From: Niabella soli DSM 19437
GTDB taxonomy: Bacteria; Bacteroidota; Bacteroidia; Chitinophagales; Chitinophagaceae
Length of the DNA stretch: 64,000 nucleotides
Reading direction: 5' to 3'
Assembly: GCF_000243115.2 (NCBI RefSeq)
Contig: NZ_CP007035.1
Coordinates: 1,860,001-1,924,000 of the forward strand
The notes below the pieces were generated by a model. That model was not told where the DNA came from. It worked only from the letters and a program-made list of their open reading frames with translations, and searched no databases. The position numbers and the translations under genes were made by a program. Shown here one piece after another: positions 1 through 9,369 of this stretch; position 1 is the stretch's first letter; each line of letters begins with the position of its first letter.

Positions 1-20
1 GCAAAAATGCGCTTTTGCCC

Positions 21-28
21 TATTTTTG
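21..28 (+). promoter_or_regulatory. mutS -7 promoter box (TATTTTTG)
   Basis: TATTTTTG matches the Bacteroidota -7 consensus TAnnTTTG. It ends only 6 bases before the mutS ATG at 35, so a start site 5-7 bases downstream of the box would give a leaderless or nearly leaderless mRNA. The -33 element would lie at or beyond the window edge. Confidence 0.6.
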
Positions 29-34
29 CCCTCC

Positions 35-2656
35 ATGGCCAAAGTAAAAAATAACCCCCAGGATACCCCGCTGATGCAGCAGCATAAGGCGATTAAGCAG
101 AAATACCCGGATGCAATACTCCTGTTTCGTGTGGGTGACTTCTATGAAACCTTTGGCCAGGACGCCGTCATAGCGTCCCAGGTGCTGGGCATTACGCTAA
201 CCAAACGCAATAACGGGGCCGCCGCCTCGCTGGACCTTGCCGGTTTTCCGCACCATTCGCTGGATACTTATTTACACAAACTGGTGAAAGCGGGCTACCG
301 GGTGGCGATCTGCGATCAGTTGGAAGATCCTAAACAAGCCAAGGGCATCGTAAAACGGGGTGTTACCGAAATGCTTACACCGGGCACGGCAGTGAACGAC
401 AAACTGCTGGAGCATAAAAACAATAATTTTCTTGCAGGGATTCATTTTACCGATAACGATCAGTTCGGTCTTGCCTTTTTAGATCTTTCTACCGGCGCGT
501 TTTTTATCGCCGAAGGCGACAAAGAATACGCGGATAAATTGCTGCAAAGCTTTAACCCGTCAGAAACAATCTTTCAACGGCATCAACAAAAAAGATATAA
601 AGAATACTTTGGCGGTAAAACTTATATTTATACGTTAGACGAATGGATCTTTGACGTAACGTATGCACAGGATACCTTGCTAAAACATTTCCAGACACAT
701 TCATTAAAAGGCTTTGGGATTGAAGGGCTGGAACTGGGCATTACTGCCGCAGGCGCATTGATCCACTACCTGAGAGATACCGAGCATCCGAATCTTCAGC
801 ACATAACCGCCATTGAAAGCATCCGCAAAAATGATTTTCTGTGGATGGATAAGTTCACCATCCGTAATCTCGAACTGATGGGCGGCGGCCCTGATCAGCA
901 TACCCTCATCAGTGTTTTGGATAACACCACCTCCCCCATGGGAGCGCGCTTATTAAAACGATGGATGATCTTTCCACTGATCGACATTCAAAAAATAAAC
1001 GAGCGGCTGGATGTTGTGGAACTGCTGATCAAAGAAACAGATCTTCGTCAATCTTTAATACAGGCGATCAAACAATGTGGAGATATAGAACGACTGGTAG
1101 CAAAGATCCCCACAAAAAAGATCAATCCCAGGGAAATATTACAACTCGCCAGGGGACTGCAACAGGTGGCTATTATCAAACAACTTTGCGAAGCCGAACA
1201 ACAAGGCTATTTGCAACAGGTGGGTGCTGCATTGGATCCCTGTCCTATAATTGCGGCGAAAATAAGTGCACAGATTATTGAAAACCCTCCGGCCTCAATA
1301 GCCAAAGGAGGAATGATCCAAACCGGCGTGCTGCCCGGGCTGGATGAATTAAGAACGATCTCTCAAAACGGGAAAGCCTACCTGGCCCAATTGCAGACCA
1401 AAGAGGCAGAACAGACGGGCATCAGCTCGCTTAAGATCGGGTTCAACAATGTATTTGGTTATTATCTTGAAGTAACCAATATTCATAAGGCAAAGGTTCC
1501 CGACAGTTGGATTCGCAAGCAGACCCTTACCAATGCGGAGCGCTACATCACCCCTGAATTAAAAGAATACGAAGAGAAAATTACCGGCGCCGAAGAAAAA
1601 ATACTGACGCTGGAACAACAGCTTTACGAGCAGTTGCTAAATGAATTGTTTACCTGGCTGGTCCCCATTCAAACGAACGGCAATCTTATCGCCGTGCTGG
1701 ATTGCCTTTGCTGCTTCGCACATAATGCGCTGCAGTATCAATATAAACGGCCCGTTGTTCATGAAGGCGCAGATTGGAGTGTAAAAGAAGCAAGACATCC
1801 CGTGATTGAGCGCAATCTGCCGGTGGGTGAGGCCTACATCAGCAATGACCTGGAACTGAATAAAACCGATCAGCAGATCATCATTCTTACCGGTCCGAAC
1901 ATGAGCGGTAAATCAGCACTGTTAAGACAAACAGCGCTGATCACCCTGATGGCGCATATGGGAAGTTTTGTTCCGGCAACTGAAGCCCATATTGCATTGA
2001 CCGATAAAATATTTACCCGTGTGGGCGCTTCCGACAATCTAAGTGGCGGCGAAAGTACCTTCATGGTGGAGATGAATGAAACAGCCTCCATTATTAATAG
2101 TATTACCGACAGAAGCCTGGTGTTACTTGATGAAATAGGTCGTGGTACTTCTACCTATGATGGCATTTCCATAGCCTGGAGCATTGCCGAATACCTGCAT
2201 CAATCGCCGCACAAACCCAAAACACTATTTGCCACCCATTACCACGAGCTTAATGAACTGGAAGAAAAGTTCACGGGCATCAAAAACTATCATGTCACCA
2301 ATAAAGAAATAGGCAATAAGATCATCTTCCTGCGCAAACTGGCGCGTGGTGGCAGTACCCATAGCTTTGGTATTCATGTAGCCAAGATGGCCGGTATGCC
2401 GCCAGCCCTGATCAACCGGGCTAACCAGATACTGGAACAACTGGAACATAAACATGTTGATGAAAAAAACGCCGGCACTTCCATCACAGAAAAAATAAAA
2501 GACATCACTAACCCGAAATTCCAGCTCTCGATATTTGACGTGCACAGCCAAACTTTTGATGAGATCCGGCAATTGCTCACGGATATCGACATTAACCGGC
2601 TCACTCCGGTAGAAGCGCTGCTGAAATTACAGGAGATAAAGGGAAAATTACAGTAG
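35..2656 (+). CDS. mutS: DNA mismatch repair protein MutS
   Basis: MutS recognises base mismatches and small loops and starts methyl-independent or methyl-directed repair with MutL; it acts as a dimer on DNA in the cytoplasm. The 873-residue product has the usual length of the MutS1 family. Seen in the sequence: the mismatch-contacting Phe-Tyr-Glu at about residues 36-38, a connector and lever region, a Walker A motif (GPNMSGKS) near residue 620, a Walker B DEIGRG and the ABC-type GTSTYDG segment, followed by the dimerisation helix-turn-helix near the end. I start at ATG 35 rather than an in-frame TTG nine bases earlier, because the TTG lies inside the -7 promoter box and the family begins a few residues before the first helix. 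The acetyltransferase gene follows 40 bases downstream. Identification is certain. Confidence 0.97.
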   Translation: MAKVKNNPQDTPLMQQHKAIKQKYPDAILLFRVGDFYETFGQDAVIASQVLGITLTKRNNGAAASLDLAGFPHHSLDTYLHKLVKAGYRVAICDQLEDPKQAKGIVKRGVTEMLTPGTAVNDKLLEHKNNNFLAGIHFTDNDQFGLAFLDLSTGAFFIAEGDKEYADKLLQSFNPSETIFQRHQQKRYKEYFGGKTYIYTLDEWIFDVTYAQDTLLKHFQTHSLKGFGIEGLELGITAAGALIHYLRDTEHPNLQHITAIESIRKNDFLWMDKFTIRNLELMGGGPDQHTLISVLDNTTSPMGARLLKRWMIFPLIDIQKINERLDVVELLIKETDLRQSLIQAIKQCGDIERLVAKIPTKKINPREILQLARGLQQVAIIKQLCEAEQQGYLQQVGAALDPCPIIAAKISAQIIENPPASIAKGGMIQTGVLPGLDELRTISQNGKAYLAQLQTKEAEQTGISSLKIGFNNVFGYYLEVTNIHKAKVPDSWIRKQTLTNAERYITPELKEYEEKITGAEEKILTLEQQLYEQLLNELFTWLVPIQTNGNLIAVLDCLCCFAHNALQYQYKRPVVHEGADWSVKEARHPVIERNLPVGEAYISNDLELNKTDQQIIILTGPNMSGKSALLRQTALITLMAHMGSFVPATEAHIALTDKIFTRVGASDNLSGGESTFMVEMNETASIINSITDRSLVLLDEIGRGTSTYDGISIAWSIAEYLHQSPHKPKTLFATHYHELNELEEKFTGIKNYHVTNKEIGNKIIFLRKLARGGSTHSFGIHVAKMAGMPPALINRANQILEQLEHKHVDEKNAGTSITEKIKDITNPKFQLSIFDVHSQTFDEIRQLLTDIDINRLTPVEALLKLQEIKGKLQ

Positions 2657-2696
2657 AAAGCATATCCATCGGTTAGGTGTAACTTAAAAAACTATA

Positions 2697-3251
2697 ATGA
2701 CAGAAAAAGAAAAGTGCAAACAGGGACTGCTCTATGCAGCGAATGATGAACAATTAACAGCGGAGCGGCGTATTTGCAAAAGTATATGCCAGCAATATAA
2801 TCAAACGGAATATTCAAACATCGAAAAAAGAAATGAGCTCCTTGAAAAAATAATCAAAAAAACCAAACAGCATTTTGTAATTGAACAACCGTTTTGGTGC
2901 GACTATGGCTATAATATTGAGCTGGGTGAAAACTTCTATTCGAATCACAATCTTATCATATTAGATGGCGCCAAAGTAACGTTTGGAGATAACGTATTTA
3001 TAGGGCCTAATTGCGGTTTCTATACGGCGGGGCATCCGGTAAATATTGAACAAAGAAATGAAGGGCTCGAATATGCCCAACCTATTACCATCGGCAATAA
3101 CGTTTGGCTGGGTGGAAATGCAGTAGTTATGCCTGGTGTAACCATTGGTGATAATACAATTATAGGAGCCGGAAGCGTGGTAACTAAACCGATTCCGGGG
3201 AATGTGGTTGCAGTGGGCAATCCCTGCCGTATTTTAAAAGAATTAAAATAA
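2697..3251 (+). CDS. Maltose/galactoside O-acetyltransferase family protein
   Basis: This 184-residue protein belongs to the maltose/nodulation/galactoside O-acetyltransferases (Maa, LacA, NodL), which move an acetyl group from acetyl-CoA to a sugar hydroxyl. An N-terminal Maa-type helical region (about 1-60) is followed by a left-handed hexapeptide beta-helix made of imperfect I/V-G-x-x-x-x repeats from about residue 75 to the end. The catalytic histidine is H113 in YTAGHP. Family members are cytoplasmic trimers. It follows mutS by 40 bases with no obvious terminator, so read-through is possible, but there is no functional link. The physiological substrate cannot be told from sequence; general detoxification of non-metabolised sugars is the usual proposal. 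Confidence 0.9.
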   Translation: MTEKEKCKQGLLYAANDEQLTAERRICKSICQQYNQTEYSNIEKRNELLEKIIKKTKQHFVIEQPFWCDYGYNIELGENFYSNHNLIILDGAKVTFGDNVFIGPNCGFYTAGHPVNIEQRNEGLEYAQPITIGNNVWLGGNAVVMPGVTIGDNTIIGAGSVVTKPIPGNVVAVGNPCRILKELK

Positions 3252-3441
3252 CAACGCCGCAAAGTAACATTTGGCCAGGGAGCCGGTGAAACGATAGGTC
3301 AAAGACAATTGACAACAATATCTTCCCGCATTTCCGTCTTCCCGGCACTGATTTGCGTCTGGCTTTTTACACGGCCACAAAGGGCTTCTCCGCTTTTCAC
3401 ATTTCTTTCGTTTCTTTGCACCTGCTGAACAATACAAACAA

Positions 3442-4185
3442 ATGAAATTAGATATATTAGCTATCGGTGTGCACCCGGACGACGTAGAGTTATGCTGCGC
3501 GGGCACGCTGTTAAAAGAAATCCAATCCGGAAAAAAGGCCGGAATCATTGACCTTACCCAGGGGGAATTAGGTACCAGGGGCACAAAGGAAACCCGTTAT
3601 AAGGAAGCTGCCGATGCGGCACGGATCATGGGCGTCTCCGTAAGAGAGAATTTAAAAATGCGGGACGGCTTTTTTAAAAATGATGAGGAGCACCAGCTAC
3701 AATTGATAAAAGTGATCCGCAAATACCAGCCCGATATTATTTTGGGCAATGTATTGAACGACCGGCATCCCGACCATGGCCGCGCAGGGCATTTGATCAA
3801 CGACGCCTGCTTCCTCTCGGGATTGGCTAAGATCGAAACGTTTGACGATGCCGGCGCCCCCCAGCAAAAGTGGCGCCCTGCCTATTTCTTTCAATACATG
3901 CAAGATTGGTTTCATGATCCCAACCTGGTTATTGACATTTCCGATGTTATTGACCTCAAAATGAAAGCAATAGAAGCATACGCCACCCAATTTTATACAG
4001 GTGCTGCCCCCTCGGGGGATGCGGAGCCCCAAACCTACATCTCTACGCCGGACTTCCGGGAAAGCATTTTAGCCAGAAGCCGCATGCTGGGCAAGCGGAT
4101 CGGCGTAAAATATGCAGAAGGCTTATTGAGTACCAAGGTAATAGGAATGTCCAACCTATCAGGCGTTATCCTGAATGAGACCTGA
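3442..4185 (+). CDS. bshB1: Bacillithiol biosynthesis deacetylase BshB1
   Basis: BshB1 removes the acetyl group from GlcNAc-malate to give GlcN-malate, the second step of bacillithiol synthesis, and uses a divalent metal. The 247-residue protein is a LmbE/PIG-L family member: the metal-binding HPDD motif is at residues 11-14 and the second motif HPDH at 109-112. Bacillithiol is the low-molecular-weight thiol of many Bacteroidota as well as Firmicutes, and Bacteroidota BshB1 proteins have this length and start. bshA and bshC are not in the window. The leader contains TTTCTTTG at 3411-3418, one base off the TAnnTTTG box, with a leader of about 20 bases. A general LmbE deacetylase on another GlcNAc conjugate is the alternative. 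Confidence 0.88.
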   Translation: MKLDILAIGVHPDDVELCCAGTLLKEIQSGKKAGIIDLTQGELGTRGTKETRYKEAADAARIMGVSVRENLKMRDGFFKNDEEHQLQLIKVIRKYQPDIILGNVLNDRHPDHGRAGHLINDACFLSGLAKIETFDDAGAPQQKWRPAYFFQYMQDWFHDPNLVIDISDVIDLKMKAIEAYATQFYTGAAPSGDAEPQTYISTPDFRESILARSRMLGKRIGVKYAEGLLSTKVIGMSNLSGVILNET

Positions 4186-4248
4186 TAAACGTTAAAAAGC
4201 CGCCCTTTATTTTGTGAAATTTAATGCGGAAAGCTTATGGGTTTTGGT

Positions 4249-4256
4249 TACCTTTG
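4249..4256 (+). promoter_or_regulatory. Promoter -7 box upstream of the desaturase (TACCTTTG)
   Basis: TACCTTTG fits TAnnTTTG exactly and lies 34 bases before the ATG at 4291. It overlaps the beginning of the longer possible reading frame (ATG 4237), which argues for the downstream start. Confidence 0.55.
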
Positions 4257-4290
4257 CACACCGAAATATAAATATAAAAGTATTCTAACA

Positions 4291-5373
4291 ATGGCTTTTC
4301 CAAAATTTGCAACTCCCCCGCCCCCTTCATTTCACACGGTTTTAAAAAACCGGGTTCATGATTATTTTGAAGAGAAAGGTGTGCAAAGTACCGGAAATTT
4401 TCGCCTGTACTCAAAAGCTCTGTTCCTGGTTGCGGGTTTTTTGGCGGTTTATATTCACCTCGTATTCTTTACGCCCGCCACTGCCTGGGCTATCATCGAA
4501 TGTTTATTGCTGGGGCTGTTCACATCGGCCATCGGCTTCAACATTATGCATGATGGTGCGCACGGGAGTTTCAGCAGCAAGCCCTGGGTAAATACCCTGG
4601 CCGCATCTTCTTTAAATTTTCTTGGAGCCAATACTTTTATGTGGAAGATGAAGCATAATGTGATCCATCACGCTTATACCAATATTGACGGGATTGATGA
4701 CGACCTTGATGCCAAGCCCTTTTTGAGACTCTGCGAATCGCAGAAGTTTTACAAAATGCACCGGTACCAGCATCTTTATTTCTGGTTCGCGTATTCATTG
4801 CTGTATCTTTTCTGGATCTTCTTTTCCGACTACAAAAAATATTTTACGGGCAAAGTGGGTGATATCCCTTTAAAGAAAATGAAGCCCAAAGACCATTTCG
4901 TATTTTGGGGATTTAAGTTATTGCATATTTTCCTTTTTGTGGCGTTCCCCATTTATATGCTGGGTTTTGAGGACTGGGCCATCGGCTTCCTGGTATACAC
5001 GCTTTTTTCCGGTTTTGTACTTAGTATTGTTTTTCAGTTAGCGCATACGGTTGAAGACACTCATTTCCCTGTTGTGAACGAGCAAAACAATAAAGTAGAC
5101 GATGAGTGGGCCATTCACCAGTTGAAGACCACAGCCAATTTTGCCACAAAAAACAGGTTAGCCTGTTGGTTTATGGGCGGATTAAATTTCCAGGTGGAGC
5201 ATCATCTTTTCCCCAAGATATCGCATATACACTATCCAAGGATCAATAAGATCATCAAAAACACCTGTAAGGAGTTCAATGTAAGTTATATTGAATTCCC
5301 GAAAGTGTTCTCCGCTTTTGTTTCGCATGTTGCGTACCTGAAGGAACTCAGCAACCCGGGGCTGGCACATTAG
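4291..5373 (+). CDS. Membrane fatty acid desaturase (acyl-CoA/acyl-lipid type)
   Basis: An integral-membrane di-iron desaturase of about 360 residues that introduces a double bond in acyl chains. All three histidine boxes are visible: HDGAH at residues 87-91, HNVIHH at 122-127, and QVEHH at 301-305. The Gln-x-x-His-His form of the third box is characteristic of front-end and linoleoyl-CoA desaturase-like proteins, though no cytochrome b5 domain is fused here. Hydrophobic segments at about 42-62, 67-85, 165-180, 205-225 and 230-252 fit the fold. I choose ATG 4291 because the in-frame ATG at 4237 precedes the promoter box. A hairpin terminator follows at 5398. Likely role: unsaturated membrane lipids; regiospecificity cannot be read from sequence. 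Confidence 0.9.
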   Translation: MAFPKFATPPPPSFHTVLKNRVHDYFEEKGVQSTGNFRLYSKALFLVAGFLAVYIHLVFFTPATAWAIIECLLLGLFTSAIGFNIMHDGAHGSFSSKPWVNTLAASSLNFLGANTFMWKMKHNVIHHAYTNIDGIDDDLDAKPFLRLCESQKFYKMHRYQHLYFWFAYSLLYLFWIFFSDYKKYFTGKVGDIPLKKMKPKDHFVFWGFKLLHIFLFVAFPIYMLGFEDWAIGFLVYTLFSGFVLSIVFQLAHTVEDTHFPVVNEQNNKVDDEWAIHQLKTTANFATKNRLACWFMGGLNFQVEHHLFPKISHIHYPRINKIIKNTCKEFNVSYIEFPKVFSAFVSHVAYLKELSNPGLAH

Positions 5374-5397
5374 CATTAACAATAAACCTGAAAGGTT

Positions 5398-5432
5398 AAA
5401 CGATAAACGCGAGTGGGCCGCATTTATCGTTT
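5398..5432 (+). terminator. Hairpin after the desaturase gene
   Basis: Perfect 10-base arms AAACGATAAA (5398-5407) and TTTATCGTTT (5423-5432), extended inside by GCG/CGC across a mismatch. The U-rich tail is short, so termination is plausible but not assured. The arms resemble the AAACGATAAACG words seen in other gaps of the window. Confidence 0.45.
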
Positions 5433-5534
5433 CGCGTCTCACCATGCAATAAGCATAACACTGGTTAAATTTTTCTTAGCCGGTAGAATCATACAATTTT
5501 ATCGATACATTTGATGTAATAAACGATGCCAGTA

Positions 5535-6002
5535 ATGAAAAAAATTCATTTATTACTTCTTTTGATTTTATTGTCCGCCATGAAGCTGAACGCCCAGGAA
5601 AAAAATAATGCCGCGGTGCTTGCCAATCATCAGGCCATTTACGTTGTAGACCTGAAGAAGGCTGCCAACTTTTACGCCTCCATCATCGGTTTGCAGCAGG
5701 TAGAGGAGCCTTTCAAGATAGGAAAGCACGCCTGGTTCAAGACCGGTCCGCATACAACCCTCCATATCATTCTTGGTGCTGATAAACCGAAGGAATATTT
5801 TAAGAACAATCACATGTGCTTTAGCGTTCGCTCATTAGATGACTTTATTGCCAAGCTGGATAAGAATCACGTTAGCTATGAAGATGTAAAAGGACAAAAA
5901 AGCGCCGTTACTACCCGTGTGGATGGCGTAAAACAAATATGGCTGCAAGACCCCGATAATTACTGGATAGAGATCAATAACGATCCGTCGGTGTTTCAAT
6001 AG
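5535..6002 (+). CDS. Secreted VOC (glyoxalase/bleomycin-resistance fold) protein
   Basis: A 155-residue protein with an N-terminal signal peptide (hydrophobic LLLLLILLSAM, cleavage likely after Leu-Asn-Ala-Gln region) followed by one vicinal-oxygen-chelate domain of two beta-alpha-beta-beta-beta units. Features of the fold that can be seen are AIYVVDLKKAANFYASIIGL near the start and the closing DPDNYWIEI. Family members bind a metal and act as dioxygenases, isomerases or antibiotic-binding proteins; the exported location is unusual for them but frequent in Bacteroidota. A nearby in-frame ATG nine bases upstream (5526) is an alternative start; ATG 5535 gives the Met-Lys-Lys start usual for signal peptides. 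Substrate unknown. Confidence 0.8.
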   Translation: MKKIHLLLLLILLSAMKLNAQEKNNAAVLANHQAIYVVDLKKAANFYASIIGLQQVEEPFKIGKHAWFKTGPHTTLHIILGADKPKEYFKNNHMCFSVRSLDDFIAKLDKNHVSYEDVKGQKSAVTTRVDGVKQIWLQDPDNYWIEINNDPSVFQ

Positions 6003-6329
6003 AGCGCACGCTCTTTTCGCACAGGTGGCACCGATTCGGGTACATGACAGATTTATCTTTTCAGCTCCGGCAGGAGCGGCTGTGTTTATAGAAAATATAC
6101 GAACGGGGATTATGCTCCCCTGGAGCCATAGCCACTCCGTTTGAATTCAACATTTTTTATCAAAAGCGAAGGTTCATTATCAAATGCAATACTAACAGGA
6201 GCTCGCCTTTATCGCCCTAACGAAACGATCAGCTCTCACCTTTCGCGATAATGCCCTTTTACATTCCTTATTCATATATTCCTTATTCTACATTCTCTGG
6301 AAGGCGCCGCTTAAGAAAATGGCATTGCT
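6003..6329. other. Gene-free gap between VOC gene and ruvA
   Basis: About 330 bases between two convergent genes. I see a small GCTCC/GGAGC hairpin at 6064-6077 but no convincing reading frame, promoter or strong terminator. Confidence 0.5.
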
Positions 6330-6917
6330 TTATAGGCTCTTTAGCGCTTTTTTAATGAGCTGCTCCAGCCCGATCCCCGGCTCCTGGGCCATCGTTTTCC
6401 GGATAGCGCCTTCTCCCATCGCGCGGTTGATCCCCAGCGCCATGAGGGCTCCCAGTGCATCCTGCATCAGGGAAGAGCCGGCGCTTTGTAAAGGTTCAAT
6501 AGTAAGGTCGGTACCAGCCTTCCCCAGTTTATCTTTTAATTCCAACACCGCCCGCTCGGCCGTTTTTTTCCCGATCCCTTTAATGCGCTCCAAGGCTTTT
6601 GCATCTCCGTGGGTAATGGCTGTTATGATCTCCTCGGGCTTCATGTAGGAAAGCATCAGGCGGGCCGTCCCGGCGCCAATGCCGGAGACGCTGATCAGTC
6701 CCAAAAAAATTTCCTTTTCCTTTGCTTCAGCAAAACCATAAAGCAGTTGGGCATCTTCGCGCACCAAAAGGTGCACAAACAGCAAGCCGGCATCCGCATG
6801 TTCTATTTTTGAAAACGTATTCAAACTGATGTTCACTTCATACCCTACTCCATTAACATCAACAACTACCGTCGATGGTGTTTTATAAACAAAGTTCCCT
6901 TTTAAATAAGCATACAT
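6330..6917 (-). CDS. ruvA: Holliday junction branch migration protein RuvA
   Basis: RuvA binds four-way junctions as a tetramer and loads the RuvB helicase for branch migration in recombinational repair. The 195-residue protein shows the N-terminal OB-fold (MYAYLKGNF start, VDVNGVGYEV), two helix-hairpin-helix motifs (SGIGAGTARLML and KGIGKKTAERAVLELKDKL) and a C-terminal RuvB-binding helical domain. The start is put at 6917 (MYAYLKG), because the family begins exactly there and a TACTTTCG box lies four bases upstream; an in-frame ATG at 6935 would place six extra residues over that box. ruvB and ruvC are not in the window. Confidence 0.95.
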   Translation of the reverse strand: MYAYLKGNFVYKTPSTVVVDVNGVGYEVNISLNTFSKIEHADAGLLFVHLLVREDAQLLYGFAEAKEKEIFLGLISVSGIGAGTARLMLSYMKPEEIITAITHGDAKALERIKGIGKKTAERAVLELKDKLGKAGTDLTIEPLQSAGSSLMQDALGALMALGINRAMGEGAIRKTMAQEPGIGLEQLIKKALKSL

Positions 6918-6921
6918 AGCG

Positions 6922-6929
6922 CGAAAGTA
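6922..6929 (-). promoter_or_regulatory. ruvA -7-like box (TACTTTCG) four bases before ATG
   Basis: Read on the reverse strand TACTTTCG is one base off TAnnTTTG, and the ruvA ATG (6917) follows after CGCT. This predicts a leaderless ruvA transcript. Confidence 0.45.
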
Positions 6930-7030
6930 ATACATTCTGACATCAGCCGAATACTATAAAACGGGGAATTAATATCCGTTTGATTTAACGAACCTGCTCA
7001 TTTTGATGCAAACTATTCTTTTTTATCCCC

Positions 7031-7038
7031 TAACTTTG
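7031..7038 (+). promoter_or_regulatory. fabH promoter -7 box (TAACTTTG)
   Basis: TAACTTTG matches TAnnTTTG exactly, 28 bases before the fabH ATG. A possible -33 TTTG at 7002-7005 is spaced 25 bases away, slightly wide. Confidence 0.55.
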
Positions 7039-7066
7039 GCTCCAAAAAATTATTTATAATAATACG

Positions 7067-8068
7067 ATGAGCAATAAAATTACCGCAGCCATCACAGCCG
7101 TTGGCGGATATGTTCCCGAAGATAAGTTAACAAACCAGGACCTGGAGAAAATGGTAGATACTACTGACGAGTGGATCCGTACAAGAACAGGAATTGAGGA
7201 GCGCAGAATATTACGTGGCGAAGGAAAGGGCATATCTGAAATGATTGTACCGGCGGTAAAACAGTTGCTCGAAAAACGCGGTATTGATGCATCTGAAATT
7301 GACTGTTTGATTGTGGGCACCGTTACCCCCGATATGGTGTTCCCTGCCACCGCAAATATTGTTTGCGATAAGATAGGGGCAAAAAATGCCTGGGGTTTTG
7401 ACGTATCAGCAGCATGCTCGGGGTTTCTTTATACGCTGACCTTAGGTTCAAGTTTAATTGAAAGCGGCCGTTATAAAAAAGTAGTGGTGGTGGGAGCGGA
7501 TAAGATGAGCGCCATTATTGATTATACAGACCGTGCCACCTGCATTATTTTTGGCGATGGGGCCGGCGCAGTCTTGCTGGAACCCGCTGAAAACGGCTTT
7601 GGCATAAAAGATAGTCTTCTGAGAAGTGATGGCAGCGGTGCACAATATCTGAAAATGAAAGCAGGCGGTTCTATGTATCCCGCCTCTGCGGAAACCGTTG
7701 CAGCAAAAGAACATTTTGCTTTCCAGGAAGGCAAAACCGTTTTTAAATTTGCAGTTACCGGCATGGCGAATATAAGCGCTGAATTATTGGAAAAAAATAA
7801 TCTGACCGGCAACGATATCGCCTGGCTGGTTCCCCATCAGGCCAACCTGCGGATCATTGACGCAACAGCAGAACGCATGGGATTACCCAAGGAAAAGGTT
7901 ATGATCAATATTCAACGGTTTGGGAACACTACCGCAGCAACGATCCCTTTATGCTTATGGGAGTGGGAGCCTCAATTAAAAAAAGGAGACAAATTGGTAC
8001 TGGCTGCTTTTGGCGGAGGGTTTACCTGGGGCGCCACATTAGTAGAATGGGCCTACGATCCTAAATAG
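7067..8068 (+). CDS. fabH: 3-oxoacyl-ACP synthase III (FabH)
   Basis: FabH condenses acetyl-CoA (or branched acyl-CoA) with malonyl-ACP to start fatty acid synthesis. The 333-residue protein has the family length and all catalytic residues: Cys117 in AACSGF, His257 in PHQANLRI and Asn287 in FGNTTAA. The start [14 protein letters not shown] is typical of the family. It has its own promoter at 7031 and is not linked with rpmF/plsX here, so it may be one of several FabH copies, perhaps one tuned to branched primers, but that is inference. Neighbours are on the opposite strand. Confidence 0.95.
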   Translation: MSNKITAAITAVGGYVPEDKLTNQDLEKMVDTTDEWIRTRTGIEERRILRGEGKGISEMIVPAVKQLLEKRGIDASEIDCLIVGTVTPDMVFPATANIVCDKIGAKNAWGFDVSAACSGFLYTLTLGSSLIESGRYKKVVVVGADKMSAIIDYTDRATCIIFGDGAGAVLLEPAENGFGIKDSLLRSDGSGAQYLKMKAGGSMYPASAETVAAKEHFAFQEGKTVFKFAVTGMANISAELLEKNNLTGNDIAWLVPHQANLRIIDATAERMGLPKEKVMINIQRFGNTTAATIPLCLWEWEPQLKKGDKLVLAAFGGGFTWGATLVEWAYDPK

Positions 8069-8138
8069 CAGCATATTTTTTCCCGTTGATTTATACAGAT
8101 CTTTTTCGCTGATCTATGCAGATCGTTTCGTTTTCTCG

Positions 8139-9353
8139 TTAAGGCTGCAGGAAATTTGATGCTCCTTTCTCATATGGAGCTGGTTTTTGTCTTATATAAA
8201 GATGCCCATACACCAGCAACAGACCTAACAACAGCGGCATTATTTCTGAGAAAGGCATTTTCTGAATGCCGCAACTATGAACAATAATGGCTGCCATCAG
8301 CAATAGTATTCCAAAAAGAGCATACCCCCTTAAAAACCGGTATTGTTTTTTTATGAAAAAGGGCACGGCTATATTGAATGGTATTGCCCACAATACGTTC
8401 CAGTTATTTTTACAAGACTGATGATCGGTTACCAGCCACATAAACAACAACTGTAAGCCAAGCAAGCCGGTTGCGATCAGTACCAGGGAACAAAACAGCT
8501 TTTTTACTGTTTTTAAGCGGGGCGATAAAAAGCTTAAGCCCAATAAAAGAAAAAAAACAGAAAACACTATGAACGGTACATTGATCGCAGCCGCAACCTT
8601 CCTCGTTTTTCCGGGCAAAAGCTGCTGCGTGGTTGCGAAGGGTGCTCCCTTGTAACTGGCCCCCTGAAAGGCTTTACATAAATAATCCGGTAAAAAAAGC
8701 GCCGTGCGTTCTGTCATCTGTTTATCCACAGGACTTCCCAAAACAAGATCGATACCCAACCGCTCCCAATGTTTATTTTCAAGGTATTGATCAATAACGC
8801 TTCGGTACGAAACAGTTGTATTTCCTAATACCGGGCCGAACGAAAATGCAGGCCCCAGCACCTTTGGGAAAATATCGCGTACCCGCGTAGCACAATTATC
8901 AAAAAGAAAATCATACCGGTAAGATCTGTTTTCAGGCAAAAGGTTCGTTTCTAAAAACTGCCGGACCTTTTCTTTTTCGGTAAGCGTCAATTGCAACACC
9001 TGTTCTGCAACCCCACGCGATTCATAGCGGTAGCTTTGGATAAAGTCCTGAAAATCCTCTTTGTCCAGGAAATACAACAGTTTCCCTAACGTAAACCTGG
9101 TGTAAAAATCTGGATCATTAAAATCAAAAGTTCCGTAATTATAAACGATGTCGGTTCCGGCAGTTGAATCAATAATGCGCACGGCTGTGTGCCCAAACGA
9201 GGCATACAGTTCCTCCCCAACAGCACAGGTAAGAATACTGATACGCAGCCGGTTATTGGCAACGTTCCTTTGCTCCGGCTGCGGTTGAGCATGCGCCCGG
9301 AATAAAATACCAATCAGGAAAAGCAGAAATCCATGTCGTAACGCACTCACCAT
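8139..9353 (-). CDS. DUF4105 (Lnb N-terminal domain-like) membrane protein
   Basis: A 404-residue protein with an N-terminal signal segment (about 8-22), a periplasmic DUF4105 domain (about 35-230) and four or five hydrophobic C-terminal segments (about 258-280, 285-310, 318-335, 342-362, 370-388). The domain shows the conserved His55 in SFGHTAVRI and Cys154 in FDNCATRVRD, a Cys-His arrangement of the papain/NlpC-like kind. The family is found in Bacteroidota, and proteins with this domain have been named Lnb-like, i.e. proposed lipoprotein N-acyltransferases; this role is taken from family knowledge, not shown here. It is the last gene of a likely reverse-strand group with yceI (16-base gap) and the CoA-binding protein. 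Confidence 0.78.
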   Translation of the reverse strand: MVSALRHGFLLFLIGILFRAHAQPQPEQRNVANNRLRISILTCAVGEELYASFGHTAVRIIDSTAGTDIVYNYGTFDFNDPDFYTRFTLGKLLYFLDKEDFQDFIQSYRYESRGVAEQVLQLTLTEKEKVRQFLETNLLPENRSYRYDFLFDNCATRVRDIFPKVLGPAFSFGPVLGNTTVSYRSVIDQYLENKHWERLGIDLVLGSPVDKQMTERTALFLPDYLCKAFQGASYKGAPFATTQQLLPGKTRKVAAAINVPFIVFSVFFLLLGLSFLSPRLKTVKKLFCSLVLIATGLLGLQLLFMWLVTDHQSCKNNWNVLWAIPFNIAVPFFIKKQYRFLRGYALFGILLLMAAIIVHSCGIQKMPFSEIMPLLLGLLLVYGHLYIRQKPAPYEKGASNFLQP

Positions 9354-9369
9354 GAATTGAAGTTACCCG

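Noticed and set aside
4237-4290. Longer desaturase start at ATG 4237
   Set aside because: The segment contains the TACCTTTG promoter box, and the added residues do not look like the family.
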